From assembly GCA_024278555.1 (NCBI GenBank), contig JAJRSX010000163.1, positions 1 to 23,625 on the forward strand: 23,625 bases of DNA, written 5' to 3'. Made by a program: the position numbers and the translations under genes. Of the stretch, positions 9,001-16,136 are shown in pieces. Source of the stretch: a bacterium. GTDB lineage: Bacteria > CG2-30-53-67 > CG2-30-70-394. Each line of letters opens with the position of its first letter. The first letter of the stretch is position 1. The notes beneath the pieces are model-generated. The model ran no database searches. It saw only the letters and a list, made by a program, of their open reading frames with translations, and was not told the origin of the DNA.

Positions 9001-9720
9001 GAGGGGCAGGGAGGTGTCGCCTTCCCGATCAACCAGCCGGGCAAGTACTCGCTCATGCGCTACTCCAAGGGCCACCACGGCCTCGCCTGCCAGGCGTGCC
9101 ACCAGTCGATCCACGGCCTCTACCCGGTCACCGCGGGGGTCGACCAGACCACCTACGCCCAGGCCGCGGCGCTGAACCCCGACGGCTCCCACGGGCCGCT
9201 CAAGTGCGCCACCTGCCACGGCGAGGCGAACGTCAACGCCTTCGGCGTGCCCACCATCGTGCCGGCCGGCACCACCGTGGCCTACGACCTCGACGGTGAC
9301 GGCGCCATCTCCACGGCGGAGGAGGCGGTGGACATCACCACCAACTTCGACGCCGCGGTGACCTGGATCCACCAGACCGCCGGAGACAACGGCGGTTCCG
9401 ATGACGAGATCGAGGAGGTGGAGAACCCCCTGACCTCCGGTGGCACTACCGGCGGCACGACAGGTGGTGACACCGGGGGAGGCACCAGCGGCCCGGACGC
9501 GACCAACGGCGCGTCGCTGTACAGCTCGAAGAGCTGCACGACGTGTCACGGTGCGGATGGCGCTGGTGTCGGGGAGTTCCCGAATGTTCAGGGTGCTACC
9601 GCGACCGACCTGCAGAGCGCCTGCGATACCGGGGCAACGATGGCGGGTATCTGCACCAGTGACTCCCTTACCAGCTCCGACATCGCCGACCTCGGCGCCT
9701 ACCTGAGCACCCTGCCGTAG
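6067..9720 (+). CDS. Eight-haem c-type cytochrome, probable surface lipoprotein
   Basis: A 1217-residue exported cytochrome with eight CXXCH sites, at C412, C513, C638, C751, C969, C1008, C1047 and C1157. A signal sequence ends near VGC (C27), a plausible but non-canonical lipobox. Six collagen-like GXY triplets follow (29-46, including GPP). A conserved cysteine-rich segment NYELGMHCTGFDFSYCC (165-181) holds non-haem cysteines. Asp-rich loops resembling EF-hands occur at about 249-258, 666-675 and, best formed, at 1074-1085 (DLDGDGAISTAE). After a Gly/Thr linker (about 1124-1141) comes a small mono-haem cytochrome domain (C1157-H1161), with M1192 a possible axial ligand. The first seven haems match those of the 7-haem cytochrome at 12865-15387 one for one. 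The ATG at 6067 has the strong site AGAGGAGGA. It is followed by its own terminator. Electron transfer at or beyond the outer membrane is inferred. Confidence 0.88.
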   Translation: MVKFRRCTPWAALLALLISISLAGVGCQGDDGSDGAIGAQGPPGASSTDVTVTGNTGSELSSAALGSVKNKDITVKAIDSESHAELASTKPGQDGEFQLVFAAGAVVDIVFYDGATELGRLSSVATGAAENGVLALGLISFDGDTVTAENPPPQKGDSDFIITVNYELGMHCTGFDFSYCCVLPLYNSVQAQVVKVGALPTLMQKYAKDSDGKATLLVDGSKAYKLAYDFIDNTFSEGSKLIDFRALYDANGDGDTDDAADNIGNVQWTHLYIYSDVEGSVGADTKETSKLFDGHDIVLSTDQGPLGAGLSGYLTNAGTTGTVVWTKTPVVENTPIVLTNPGIWDAVGLTLTPFLDSELAGRSFLDINETDVQPYQMARVRMIDAESGAPVINSKGQPVSFVGTEPIDIPNCASCHGIEVDEALDTPNKRLKDEDEATYAKVVAERTYWQSLGSSDYIDRIKSAAISILGLNDLRIGTSFLANYNATGAAFDADGTFRGAGSTNRLGHDPVQCQKCHPDNVAAWLAAGAVMDTTAEDDAAIAARYGTGADHTTYKAKVVDYANIDGAYKQDEGRNAVRDYLKKDVAELIAQTAGQLEVRNLPGRPADAILIEPITQAIHFRHINNRPLPDTNGRTGGCQGCHPAHRQDRSLDGYPITFTGQNFYGDTNGDGKIDDADGDQVHHDNRDAAGGCFVGRDVHSNPRKDEDGAQTPEHLNAVGRWIRANVSRGQGWQDSDTSNVNPNGERKGLWCTNCHNMLSRVLYKADNLGASGGNAFQPNAADTVRDATDLDDLAAQLNAATDDFGNPLSYPTSEMIGGGSPVPFTAALLKTMIDPRTNHTDGSNVWAADADGDSIDDVAATWLAPFRRGGSPGIAVLNAWTLDATDSTKIVDVGFSTATTTVNGIPVSTLTANTDLPFAATDEDGDITVNIENGNPRATSAKPDTAAIADYETADDAGDYWLAVGAPHCADCHAPPFVEGQGGVAFPINQPGKYSLMRYSKGHHGLACQACHQSIHGLYPVTAGVDQTTYAQAAALNPDGSHGPLKCATCHGEANVNAFGVPTIVPAGTTVAYDLDGDGAISTAEEAVDITTNFDAAVTWIHQTAGDNGGSDDEIEEVENPLTSGGTTGGTTGGDTGGGTSGPDATNGASLYSSKSCTTCHGADGAGVGEFPNVQGATATDLQSACDTGATMAGICTSDSLTSSDIADLGAYLSTLP

Positions 9721-9754
9721 CACCTTGTAGCCCGCGTTGGTTCCGGGCATAACC

Positions 9755-9792
9755 GGGAGGGGAGCGGCCGAACCGCTCCCCTCCCTTTTTCT
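9755..9792 (+). terminator. Strong rho-independent terminator after the 8-haem cytochrome
   Basis: GGGAGGGGAGCGG (9755-9767) and its exact complement (9773-9785) enclose the loop CCGAA, followed by TTTTTCTTT. The 13-bp perfect stem ends only about 20 bases before the PPIase start, so PPIase transcription needs read-through or a promoter overlapping this region. Confidence 0.95.
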
Positions 9793-9812
9793 TTCCGCTG
9801 TACGAGCGAGCT

Positions 9813-10694
9813 ATGAGAACCCTACCCGCGATCTCCCTCCTGTTTGTCCTTGCCCTCGCCGTGGAGGCGGTGGCCGCCGAGCCCCTCCCGCCGGGGATCC
9901 TGGCGCGGGTCGGCGCCGTCGACATCACCCGCAGCGAGGTCCTCCGGGCGATGGCCAGCTCACCGGTCTCCGGTGCCGACCTCACCACCGCCGGCGGCAA
10001 GCGGATCCTGCGCGAGCTGACCACGGCGATGATCCAGCGCCAGCTCTTGGAGGCGGAGGCGCTCCGCTCGGGCCTCGCGGAAGCGCCCGCCTACCGCGAG
10101 GCGATCGCCACCTTCGAGAAGGGGGTGGCCAACGATCCGCACCGCGAGGCGATGGTCGCCGAGTACCGCCGCACCAAGCTGGTCACCCTTCAACGCGACC
10201 GCCTGCGCCGGCAGCTTGCCCCGACCGAGGCGGAGGCGCGCGCCCACTTCACCGCCCACCGTGCCCGCTACAACATCCCCGAGGAGGCGAACATCCAGCA
10301 GATCGTCGTCGCCACCGAGGCAGAGGCGCGCCGGGTGGCCAAGGAGGCGCGCGACGGCGCCGACTTCAGCGGCCTCGCCCTGCAGCACTCCACCGACCCC
10401 TTCGTGAAGCGCAACTTCGGCATGCTCGGCTGGGTGAAGCGGGGGGAGGGGTTTGCCGAGCTCGACAAGCTCGTCTTCTCCCTGAAGCGGAAGGGGGAGA
10501 TCGGCGGCCCGGTGCAATCTCCGCGCGGCTTTCACGTGGTGAAGCTCATCGACCACCGCGACGGCCACGCGGTCTCCTTTGACGCGGTGCGCACCCGGGT
10601 GGTGGAAGACATCGTCAAGGAGCGCCTCAACAGCCACCTCCTAGACCTGGCGAAGAAGGCCGAGATCACCATCAACCAGGCGGCATTTCAGTGA
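9813..10694 (+). CDS. Periplasmic parvulin-type peptidyl-prolyl isomerase (PpiC/SurA-like)
   Basis: A 293-residue protein. A signal peptide (MRTLPAISLLFVLALAVEAV, then AA before the mature EPLP) is followed by a SurA/PrsA-like helical N-domain (about 28-155) and one parvulin domain (about 158-250). The domain carries the family signatures ANIQQIVVATEAEA, GADFSGLALQHSTD, GMLGWVKRGE, GEIGGPVQSPRGFHVVKL. Such proteins catalyse proline isomerisation and act as chaperones for exported proteins. It starts 20 bases after the terminator of the 8-haem cytochrome and reads toward the second cytochrome, so folding of these proline-containing multihaem proteins is the natural guess. PPIases are also found beside multihaem cytochrome genes in metal-reducing bacteria. 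The Shine-Dalgarno is weak. The C-terminal helix is the usual final SurA-type segment. Confidence 0.9.
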   Translation: MRTLPAISLLFVLALAVEAVAAEPLPPGILARVGAVDITRSEVLRAMASSPVSGADLTTAGGKRILRELTTAMIQRQLLEAEALRSGLAEAPAYREAIATFEKGVANDPHREAMVAEYRRTKLVTLQRDRLRRQLAPTEAEARAHFTAHRARYNIPEEANIQQIVVATEAEARRVAKEARDGADFSGLALQHSTDPFVKRNFGMLGWVKRGEGFAELDKLVFSLKRKGEIGGPVQSPRGFHVVKLIDHRDGHAVSFDAVRTRVVEDIVKERLNSHLLDLAKKAEITINQAAFQ

Positions 10695-10724
10695 ACGCAT
10701 TTCACCGCGAAGGAGCCAGAGAGG

Positions 10725-10917
10725 GGGGATGGCGTCAACGGTGATGGGACGAAGGTTGGCGTGGACCTTGAAGGTCGGATCTCACCACAGAGGCGCAGAG
10801 GGCACAGAGAACTGCATAGGAAGGCAGAGCTGGAGAGGGGTTTGGCGGTGGAATGAAGACGTATAGATGAATGAAATCAGATGGCAGTTCTCTGTGCTCT
10901 CCGTGCCTCTGTGGTGA
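10725..10917. repeat. CACAGAGG repeat unit, copy A (upstream of the GxxExxY gene)
   Basis: Positions 10725-10803 are identical over 79 bases to 11391-11469. The next 34 or so bases are similar (about 27 matches). A final part, 10865-10917, matches 11615-11667 and ends in CCTCTGTGGTGA, the inverse of the TCACCACAGAGG inside the 79-base block. The unit is therefore a direct repeat and also self-complementary. It ends about 30 bases before the GxxExxY start. Confidence 0.85.
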
Positions 10918-10948
10918 ATGAGCAGTTTTGCCTGGCGCCGAGATTCGG

Positions 10949-11326
10949 ATGGAGCAGCGGTTGAACACGGTGACGGAGGAGATCATTGGCGGTGCTATTG
11001 AGGTGCACCGGGCTCTCGGATCTGGTTTGCTGGAGTCCGCTTATGAGGAGTGCTTGTGCCGTGAGCTTTCACTGCGGGAGATCCCCTTTGAAAGGCAAGT
11101 CCCGCTGCCCGAGAGCTACAAGGGAGCAAAGCTGGGCTGCGGCTATCGCTTGGATCTCCTGATCGGGGGTGCCGTGGTGGTCGAAATTAAGGCGGTGTCG
11201 AAGATTGAACCGATCCACGAGGCACAACTGTTGACCTATCTGAAACTGGGCGGTTGGAATGTCGGTCTTCTCTTGAATTTCAATACGGCCGTATTGAAAG
11301 ACGGAATACGGAGGTTTGTACTTTGA
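10949..11326 (+). CDS. GxxExxY protein
   Basis: A 125-residue protein of the GxxExxY family (TIGR04256 type), whose function is not established. The naming motif is seen at 26-32 (GLLESAY). Downstream, D69 in [10 protein letters not shown]79-x-K81 in VVVEIKAV and QLLTYL at 93-98 form a PD-(D/E)xK-like nuclease fold signature. Length is exactly family-typical. The ATG at 10949 is chosen over a TTG 21 bases earlier because homologous proteins begin near this point. Codon use is visibly less GC-biased than the neighbours, with many T- and A-ending codons, which suggests acquisition. It is flanked on both sides by related repeat units, and so looks like a cassette inserted between the PPIase and TPR-like genes. 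Confidence 0.88.
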   Translation: MEQRLNTVTEEIIGGAIEVHRALGSGLLESAYEECLCRELSLREIPFERQVPLPESYKGAKLGCGYRLDLLIGGAVVVEIKAVSKIEPIHEAQLLTYLKLGGWNVGLLLNFNTAVLKDGIRRFVL

Positions 11327-11390
11327 TCCGTTGGGGGGTGTGCTGTTCGCTTCGTTGTTTGCAATAGAGGTGCGAGGGCATTCGTAGGAA

Positions 11391-11667
11391 GGGGATGGCG
11401 TCAACGGTGATGGGACGAAGGTTGGCGTGGACCTTGAAGGTCGGATCTCACCACAGAGGCGCAGAGGGCGCGGAGGGCTGCATCGGATGGCAGAGATGGA
11501 GAGACCCTAGGCGGGTAGACGCGAATCGTAGATAGTTCATAGGTGTCGTCGTGATAAGGTGCCGGTCTATTTAGTGTTTTGAATTATAGTTGTTTTACGT
11601 AAAGAAAAAACTAAAGATGGATGAAATCCAATTGCAGTTCTCTGTCTCCTCTGTGTCTCTGTGGTGA
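11391..11667. repeat. CACAGAGG repeat unit, copy B (downstream of the GxxExxY gene)
   Basis: This is the second copy of the unit at 10725-10917. Positions 11391-11469 are identical to copy A over 79 bases, and 11615-11667 match its closing arm. Between them copy B carries about 85 extra bases of AT-rich sequence (about 11540-11612). The closing arm lies 42 bases before the TPR-like gene. Together with the left end, the stretch 11327-11709 has no gene. Confidence 0.85.
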
Positions 11668-11709
11668 AATTTGCTGTTGCTGTTGACTCTAAATATTCGG
11701 GTTGTCTCC

Positions 11710-12864
11710 ATGAAGATCGGTTTCAGCCACCACGTGCGGTTCCTGTGGCTTGTCCTCCTCTCGGTGGTGATCACGGCGGGAGGGGCTTCAGCGCAGGTGA
11801 CCCATCCGCGTGCTCTGCAGATGGGGGAGTCGCCGGCGATCGTCTCCGGGGGGCAGTTCGTGGCGGGTCCCAACCCGTATCCGCAGCTCCTCAGCGACCG
11901 GGAGCACCAGGCGGTTGGACGGCTCTCGTACTACCTCTTTCGTCGCGACCTGCGGCGGGCGGAGGACTGGGTCGCCCGCCACGACGACCCCCTCGGTGAC
12001 TTGGGCCGCGGTCTGCTCCTCATGGTGCGTGCCGACGGCGGGGAGGCGATCGAGCCGGCGGCGTGGCAGAGGGCGGTGGAGGAGATTCGCGCCCGCCGCC
12101 ACGACGCCCTGAAGGGAGACGACGCCTGGGGGTGGATGGTGCGGAGCTACGGCTACCTCTTCGAGGGGTGGCGCGACGCCGCCACCGGCCACACCATGCG
12201 TGGCTGGTGGGCCCGCTACCAGGCGCGCCGCGGGTTCTTGCGGGTGAAGCGGCTCGCTCCCGATCTCGCCGAGGCGGACCTCGGTGTCGCCCTCCTCCTG
12301 CACCACGCGAAGCCGGCCCTCGCCCGCCGCTTTCTCGACCACGCCGCCACCCGCTCCATCTACGTCGCGCCGTTTGCCGATCTCGTGCGGGTGGCGTGGG
12401 CAACCGACGCCGGGGAGCCGGAGCGGGTCGCGGCGGTGGCACGGCGGTATGCTCTGTCGGTGGTCCACTCCCCCTTCCTCCTCGCCCATGTCGGCGACGC
12501 CTACCTGGCGCTCGGGCGGCCGCGGCAGGCGGGCCAATGGTATCAGCGCCTCTCCTTTGAGATGCGCGGCGCGGGCTGGCCGAAGCTCAAGGTGGCCGAG
12601 GCCCAAGCTGCCCAGGCGCAGGCGGAGCGGAGTGACTTCTGGCAACGGCGGATGCGCCACGAGGCGAAGACGAGCTACGAGGGTTACCTCGCCACCCGCG
12701 ACCGGGACCCGGTCCGCCGCGCCCGCGCCTATGTCGCCCTCGGCGACCTGGAGGCGGTGGACGACCACCCGGCGGTGGCCCGCCGCTACTACCGCCTCGC
12801 CCTGAAGAGCCGCCCGGGCGACGCCACCGCCACCGCCGCCCTCGCCAAACTGGAGGCCAGGTAG
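11710..12864 (+). CDS. Exported TPR-like repeat protein
   Basis: A 384-residue protein with a clear signal peptide (MKIGFSHHVRFLWLVLLSVV, cleavage after ASA before QVTH). The mature part is all-helical and rich in Ala, Arg and Leu. Its last third has two or three TPR-like units, for example AHVGDAYLALGRPRQAGQWYQR and ARAYVALGDLEAVDDHPAVARRYY separated by a charged stretch. Such repeats scaffold protein complexes in the periplasm. The stop TAG (12862-12864) is immediately followed by the ATG of the 7-haem cytochrome, which indicates tight translational coupling. A role in assembly of that cytochrome is inferred from this arrangement only. A start further upstream at a TTG would put extra residues before the signal peptide and is rejected. 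Exact repeat number is uncertain. Confidence 0.75.
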   Translation: MKIGFSHHVRFLWLVLLSVVITAGGASAQVTHPRALQMGESPAIVSGGQFVAGPNPYPQLLSDREHQAVGRLSYYLFRRDLRRAEDWVARHDDPLGDLGRGLLLMVRADGGEAIEPAAWQRAVEEIRARRHDALKGDDAWGWMVRSYGYLFEGWRDAATGHTMRGWWARYQARRGFLRVKRLAPDLAEADLGVALLLHHAKPALARRFLDHAATRSIYVAPFADLVRVAWATDAGEPERVAAVARRYALSVVHSPFLLAHVGDAYLALGRPRQAGQWYQRLSFEMRGAGWPKLKVAEAQAAQAQAERSDFWQRRMRHEAKTSYEGYLATRDRDPVRRARAYVALGDLEAVDDHPAVARRYYRLALKSRPGDATATAALAKLEAR

Positions 12865-15387
12865 ATGGGCCGCTGGCTCCGTTTCGCCGCCGCCCTGGCG
12901 GTGGTCGCCGCCCTCGCCGCCTGCGACAGCAGCTTCGAGCGGTACGCCCCGGCGGTGCAGCCACCCCCACGGGGCCCGGCCGACTACCGGATCTTCATCA
13001 ACTACGAGCTAGGGATGCACTGCACCGGCTTCGACTTCTCCTACTGCTGCATCCTGCCGCCGTACAACTCGATCCAGGCGCAGGTGGTGCGGGTGGGGGA
13101 GGCGCCGGTGCGCCTCGGCGCCGATCCCATGGACCCGACGGTGGTGGTGGAGCCGGACACCAAGCGCCGCTTCCGCCTCCGCTACCGCGTCGTCGACAAC
13201 AGCTTCTCCGAGTTCGCCAAGCTCCTCTACTGGGGGGCGAAGGTCGACATCGATGGCGACGGCAACGACCGCGAGAACGGCGAGACGGTGTCGAACGCGG
13301 AGTGGACCCACCTCTTTCTCTACACCGACCTCAAGGGGTCGAACCCGAAGCAGACCTCGCTGGATCGGGACAAGCAGTTCGTCGGCCTCGGCCCCCTGGC
13401 GCTGAAGCGCGACCACGGCCCCACCGGTGCCTACCTCAAGGGGGGCGATCTGGAGTGGTCGGGGGAGGTGGGCACGGTGGTCTTCACCAAGTCGCCGCTG
13501 CTGGACAACGTCCCCATCCACCTCACCAACCCGGGGGTGTGGGAGGCCCTGGGGCTGCCGCTCACGCCTCTCCTGGACAGCGAGCGCGAGGGCAAGTCGT
13601 TCCGCACCATCGTCGAGGAGGACATCCAGCCGTACCAGGTGGCGGAGGTGACCCTGGTGGACGCGGACAGCGGCGAGCCGGTGCGCGACACCCGCGGCAA
13701 GGTGGTGCGCTACACCGGCACCGAGCCCATCGACATGCCGGCCTGTCTCAACTGCCACGCCGGCCCGCGCCCCAACGCGCCGTACAAGGGGGTGTGGGCG
13801 AAGGTGGAGGCGGAGCGGAGCTACTGGCTCTCCATCGACTCGTCCCCGTGGGTGGCGGACCTGAAGGCGGCGGCGATCTCCATCCTCGCCATCCACGACG
13901 CCCGCCACGGCACCACCTTCACCGCCAATTTCCACGCCGTCTCCTCCGCCAACCGCCTCGGCCGCGACACGGTCCTCTGCCAGAAGTGCCACGCCGACAA
14001 CGTGATCGGTGTCCTCGCCGGCGGCGTCCTGGTGGAGCGTGACCACAAGCTGGTGGTGGTGGACTACGCGGACGTGGACGGCGGCTTCAAACCCGGGGCC
14101 GGGCGCGGCGCGGTGCGCGAGGTCCTCGCCCCGACCGCGGCGCAGGCCGCCGCCTACCGGCAGCGCATCGCCGCCTCCTCCCCCCTGCCGGGGCGGCCGA
14201 AGGGGCTCCTCCTGCCGCCCCTGAGTGAGGCGATCCACGCGACCCACCAGTCCCACTCGCCCCTCGCCGACGGGGTGGGGCGCAGCGGCGCCTGCCAGGC
14301 ATGTCATCCGGCCCACCGCTACGACCGCTCCCTGGCCCGCTTCCCCCTCGACCGCAACGGCCTCAACCCCTTTGCCCACGGTGATAACCGCGACGGCGCC
14401 GGCGGCTGCTACCAGGGGCGCGACGTCCACTCGAACCCGAACCGCAACATTGACGGCGCCGAGACGCCCTCGCACCTGAACGCGATCGGCCGCTGGCTCG
14501 ACACCAACGTGGCGCAGGAGAAGCGGTCCGATGGCACGGCGCGCGGCCTCTGGTGCACCAACTGCCACAGCGAGGTGTCGCGGATGCTCTACCGGACGGA
14601 CCGCCTGCGAAGCGGCCACGTCCGCCTGCCCGAGGCGGGCGACACGGTGCGCACCGCCGCCTCCCTGGCGGCGGTGGCCAAGGGGCTCGGCACGGACCCG
14701 GCCCGGCTTGCTGGGCTGCTCGACCCCATGGTGCGGGTCGATCCCACGACCCACCGCGACCGCGGTCCCACCCCCCTCCCCTGGGCGTCACGGGTAGACC
14801 GGCGCGCGCCGGAGATCGCGGTGATCGCCACCAAAGGGGGGCAGCCGGTGGTCGCGACGGATGGCGACGGCGACCCCAACGTCACCCTCGTCGACGCCAA
14901 CCCGAACCAGGCCGTGGCCCATACGGCGCAGGGTGGGGTGGCGGTCTCCTACGACGTCGCCTCCGACGGGCGTGACTACTGGCTCGCCGCCGGCGAGCCC
15001 CACTGCGCCGACTGCCACGCCCCGCCCTTTGTCGAGTCGGAGGGGGGCGGCGCCTTCCCCATCGACCAGCCCGGCAAGTACTCGCTCATGCGTTACGCCA
15101 CGGGCCATGCCGGCCTGCCGTGTCAGACCTGTCACGAGTCGATCCACGGCCTCTACCCGGTGACCCCGGACGTCGACCCCACCACCTACGGCCAGGCCGC
15201 CTCCCTCAACCCGGACGGCTCGCACGGCCCGATCCGCTGCGGCTCCTGCCACCAGCCGGTGAACGGCAACGGCGTGCCGGTGAAGTATGCGGAGCGGACC
15301 TTCCGCGACATCGACACCGGCAAGGAGGGGAGGGTGGGCGACAGCTACGACCTCGCGGTCCAGTGGATCCACGCGATGGCGCCGTAG
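12865..15387 (+). CDS. Seven-haem c-type cytochrome lipoprotein, paralogue of the 8-haem protein
   Basis: An 840-residue exported cytochrome. The N-terminus MGRWLRFAAALAVVAALAAC has a perfect lipobox (LAAC, C20), so it should be a lipoprotein. Seven CXXCH sites are at C294, C372, C477, C564, C714, C753 and C792, each aligning with one of the first seven haems of the larger cytochrome. The shared segment NYELGMHCTGFDFSYCC is at 46-62. Other shared blocks are TNPGVWEALGLPLTPLLDSE, TEPID(M/I)P before haem 1, PHCADCHAPPFVE and CHxSIHGLYPVT. It lacks the collagen-like tract, most Asp-rich loops and the C-terminal mono-haem domain, which accounts for the size difference. The gene starts directly on the TPR gene stop codon. 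Its redox partner is not visible; pairing or exchange with the 8-haem paralogue is inferred. Confidence 0.9.
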   Translation: MGRWLRFAAALAVVAALAACDSSFERYAPAVQPPPRGPADYRIFINYELGMHCTGFDFSYCCILPPYNSIQAQVVRVGEAPVRLGADPMDPTVVVEPDTKRRFRLRYRVVDNSFSEFAKLLYWGAKVDIDGDGNDRENGETVSNAEWTHLFLYTDLKGSNPKQTSLDRDKQFVGLGPLALKRDHGPTGAYLKGGDLEWSGEVGTVVFTKSPLLDNVPIHLTNPGVWEALGLPLTPLLDSEREGKSFRTIVEEDIQPYQVAEVTLVDADSGEPVRDTRGKVVRYTGTEPIDMPACLNCHAGPRPNAPYKGVWAKVEAERSYWLSIDSSPWVADLKAAAISILAIHDARHGTTFTANFHAVSSANRLGRDTVLCQKCHADNVIGVLAGGVLVERDHKLVVVDYADVDGGFKPGAGRGAVREVLAPTAAQAAAYRQRIAASSPLPGRPKGLLLPPLSEAIHATHQSHSPLADGVGRSGACQACHPAHRYDRSLARFPLDRNGLNPFAHGDNRDGAGGCYQGRDVHSNPNRNIDGAETPSHLNAIGRWLDTNVAQEKRSDGTARGLWCTNCHSEVSRMLYRTDRLRSGHVRLPEAGDTVRTAASLAAVAKGLGTDPARLAGLLDPMVRVDPTTHRDRGPTPLPWASRVDRRAPEIAVIATKGGQPVVATDGDGDPNVTLVDANPNQAVAHTAQGGVAVSYDVASDGRDYWLAAGEPHCADCHAPPFVESEGGGAFPIDQPGKYSLMRYATGHAGLPCQTCHESIHGLYPVTPDVDPTTYGQAASLNPDGSHGPIRCGSCHQPVNGNGVPVKYAERTFRDIDTGKEGRVGDSYDLAVQWIHAMAP

Positions 15388-15448
15388 GCCGTAGGGAGGG
15401 AAAGACCACGAAGGGGGTAGGTGGGGAGAGCGGTGTCGCCGGCGTTGG

Positions 15449-15533
15449 GTAGGAGGGGGTTGCACCCCCGACCCCGGCCCCTGGGGCCGGCCGGCGCCAC
15501 CGGCGCCGGATCGCGGGTACAACCCGCTCCTAC
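15449..15533. repeat. BIME-like REP pair, complete copy 1
   Basis: An 85-bp element running from GTAGGAG to CTCCTAC. It has an outer REP hairpin GGGGGT-TGC-ACCCCC, two central palindromes (GGCCCC-T-GGGGCC and CCGGCGCC-ACC-GGCGCCGG), and a closing REP in reverse orientation, GCGGGT-ACA-ACCCGC. It matches 19072-19156 at about 80 of 85 positions. GTAG at REP boundaries is the guide sequence of REP-associated tyrosine transposases (RAYTs). It follows the 7-haem cytochrome by about 60 bases. Confidence 0.85.
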
Positions 15534-15583
15534 CCATCTCCTCCGCGAGCCCGGCAAACCACCCCAACCCCCGCCCCGCTGTG

Positions 15584-15610
15584 GTAGGAGGGGGTTGTAC
15601 CCCCGACCCC
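15584..15610. repeat. Single REP half-element
   Basis: One left REP arm only: GTAGGAG, then GGGGGT-TGT-ACCCCC, then CGACCCC. It lies 50 bases after the complete pair. The rest of 15388-15729 holds no gene that I can support apart from a possible upstream start of the small membrane protein at 15667. Confidence 0.75.
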
Positions 15611-15729
15611 ATCCTCCAGGCCGAGGCTGTCTCCGGCTCCCCCGTGGTGAATGTTGAAAAGGAAGGATGGTCGCCGGAGAGCTGCTACGGTACGGGCGAC
15701 CGGCCCATCGCGCTGGCCGTGGACTCGCC

Positions 15730-16122
15730 ATGACCATCACCGTCATCCATATCGCCCTCTGCCTCGCCTGCCTGCCCCTCGTCGTGGTGGTCCCCGCCGG
15801 TCTCGTCTATGCCTTCGCCGGGCGGCACTTACCGGAGGAGCGGGGAGCGAGACCACGCTACGAGGCACGCTGCGGGGGGCGCATCGGCCGCCACCGCCAT
15901 CCGATCCCCTTCCTCCGCATCGCCGTCTACGACCACTTCGTCGTCCTCGCCGGGCGCCGCCGCTATCTCCTGTCGATGGAGGCGATCGAGCGGGTGGAGG
16001 TGGCGGGGACGCGCACCCCGCGCACCGTCCGCCTCCACCACCACGCCGCGGCTCTCCCGAAGCGGCTGGAGGTGTGGGCCGAGGAGGTGGAGCCACTCGT
16101 GGCGGCCCTGGCGATCGAGTAA
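15730..16122 (+). CDS. Small membrane-anchored protein of unknown function
   Basis: With the ATG at 15730 it has 130 residues: one N-terminal membrane segment (VIHIALCLACLPLVVVVPAG followed by LVYAFA), then a basic stretch and a soluble part of about 75 residues with alternating beta strands (PFLRIAVYDHFVVLAGRRRY, LLSMEAIERVEV) and a final helix. The soluble part resembles small bacterial PH-like domains, but I cannot confirm this. An ATG at 15667 with AAGGA very close upstream would add a basic 21-residue segment before the membrane helix. The start is therefore uncertain. It stands alone between the cytochrome operon and the convergent peptidase genes. The Shine-Dalgarno for 15730 is weak. 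Confidence 0.5.
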   Translation: MTITVIHIALCLACLPLVVVVPAGLVYAFAGRHLPEERGARPRYEARCGGRIGRHRHPIPFLRIAVYDHFVVLAGRRRYLLSMEAIERVEVAGTRTPRTVRLHHHAAALPKRLEVWAEEVEPLVAALAIE

Positions 16123-16136
16123 TCCTGGGTGACGGC

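Noticed and set aside
5776-9750. Minus-strand open frame of over 1300 codons across the 8-haem cytochrome
   Set aside because: The plus-strand frame has eight CXXCH sites, a signal peptide and a strong ribosome site. The antisense product is Val/Gly/Asp repeats without motifs, typical of the complementary frame in GC-rich DNA.
10725-11667. CRISPR array
   Set aside because: There are only two widely spaced copies with a gene between them; no regular short repeats or spacers and no cas genes.
13009-14754. Minus-strand open frame opposite the 7-haem cytochrome
   Set aside because: Same antisense effect; its composition mirrors the frame opposite the first cytochrome because the two cytochromes are paralogues.
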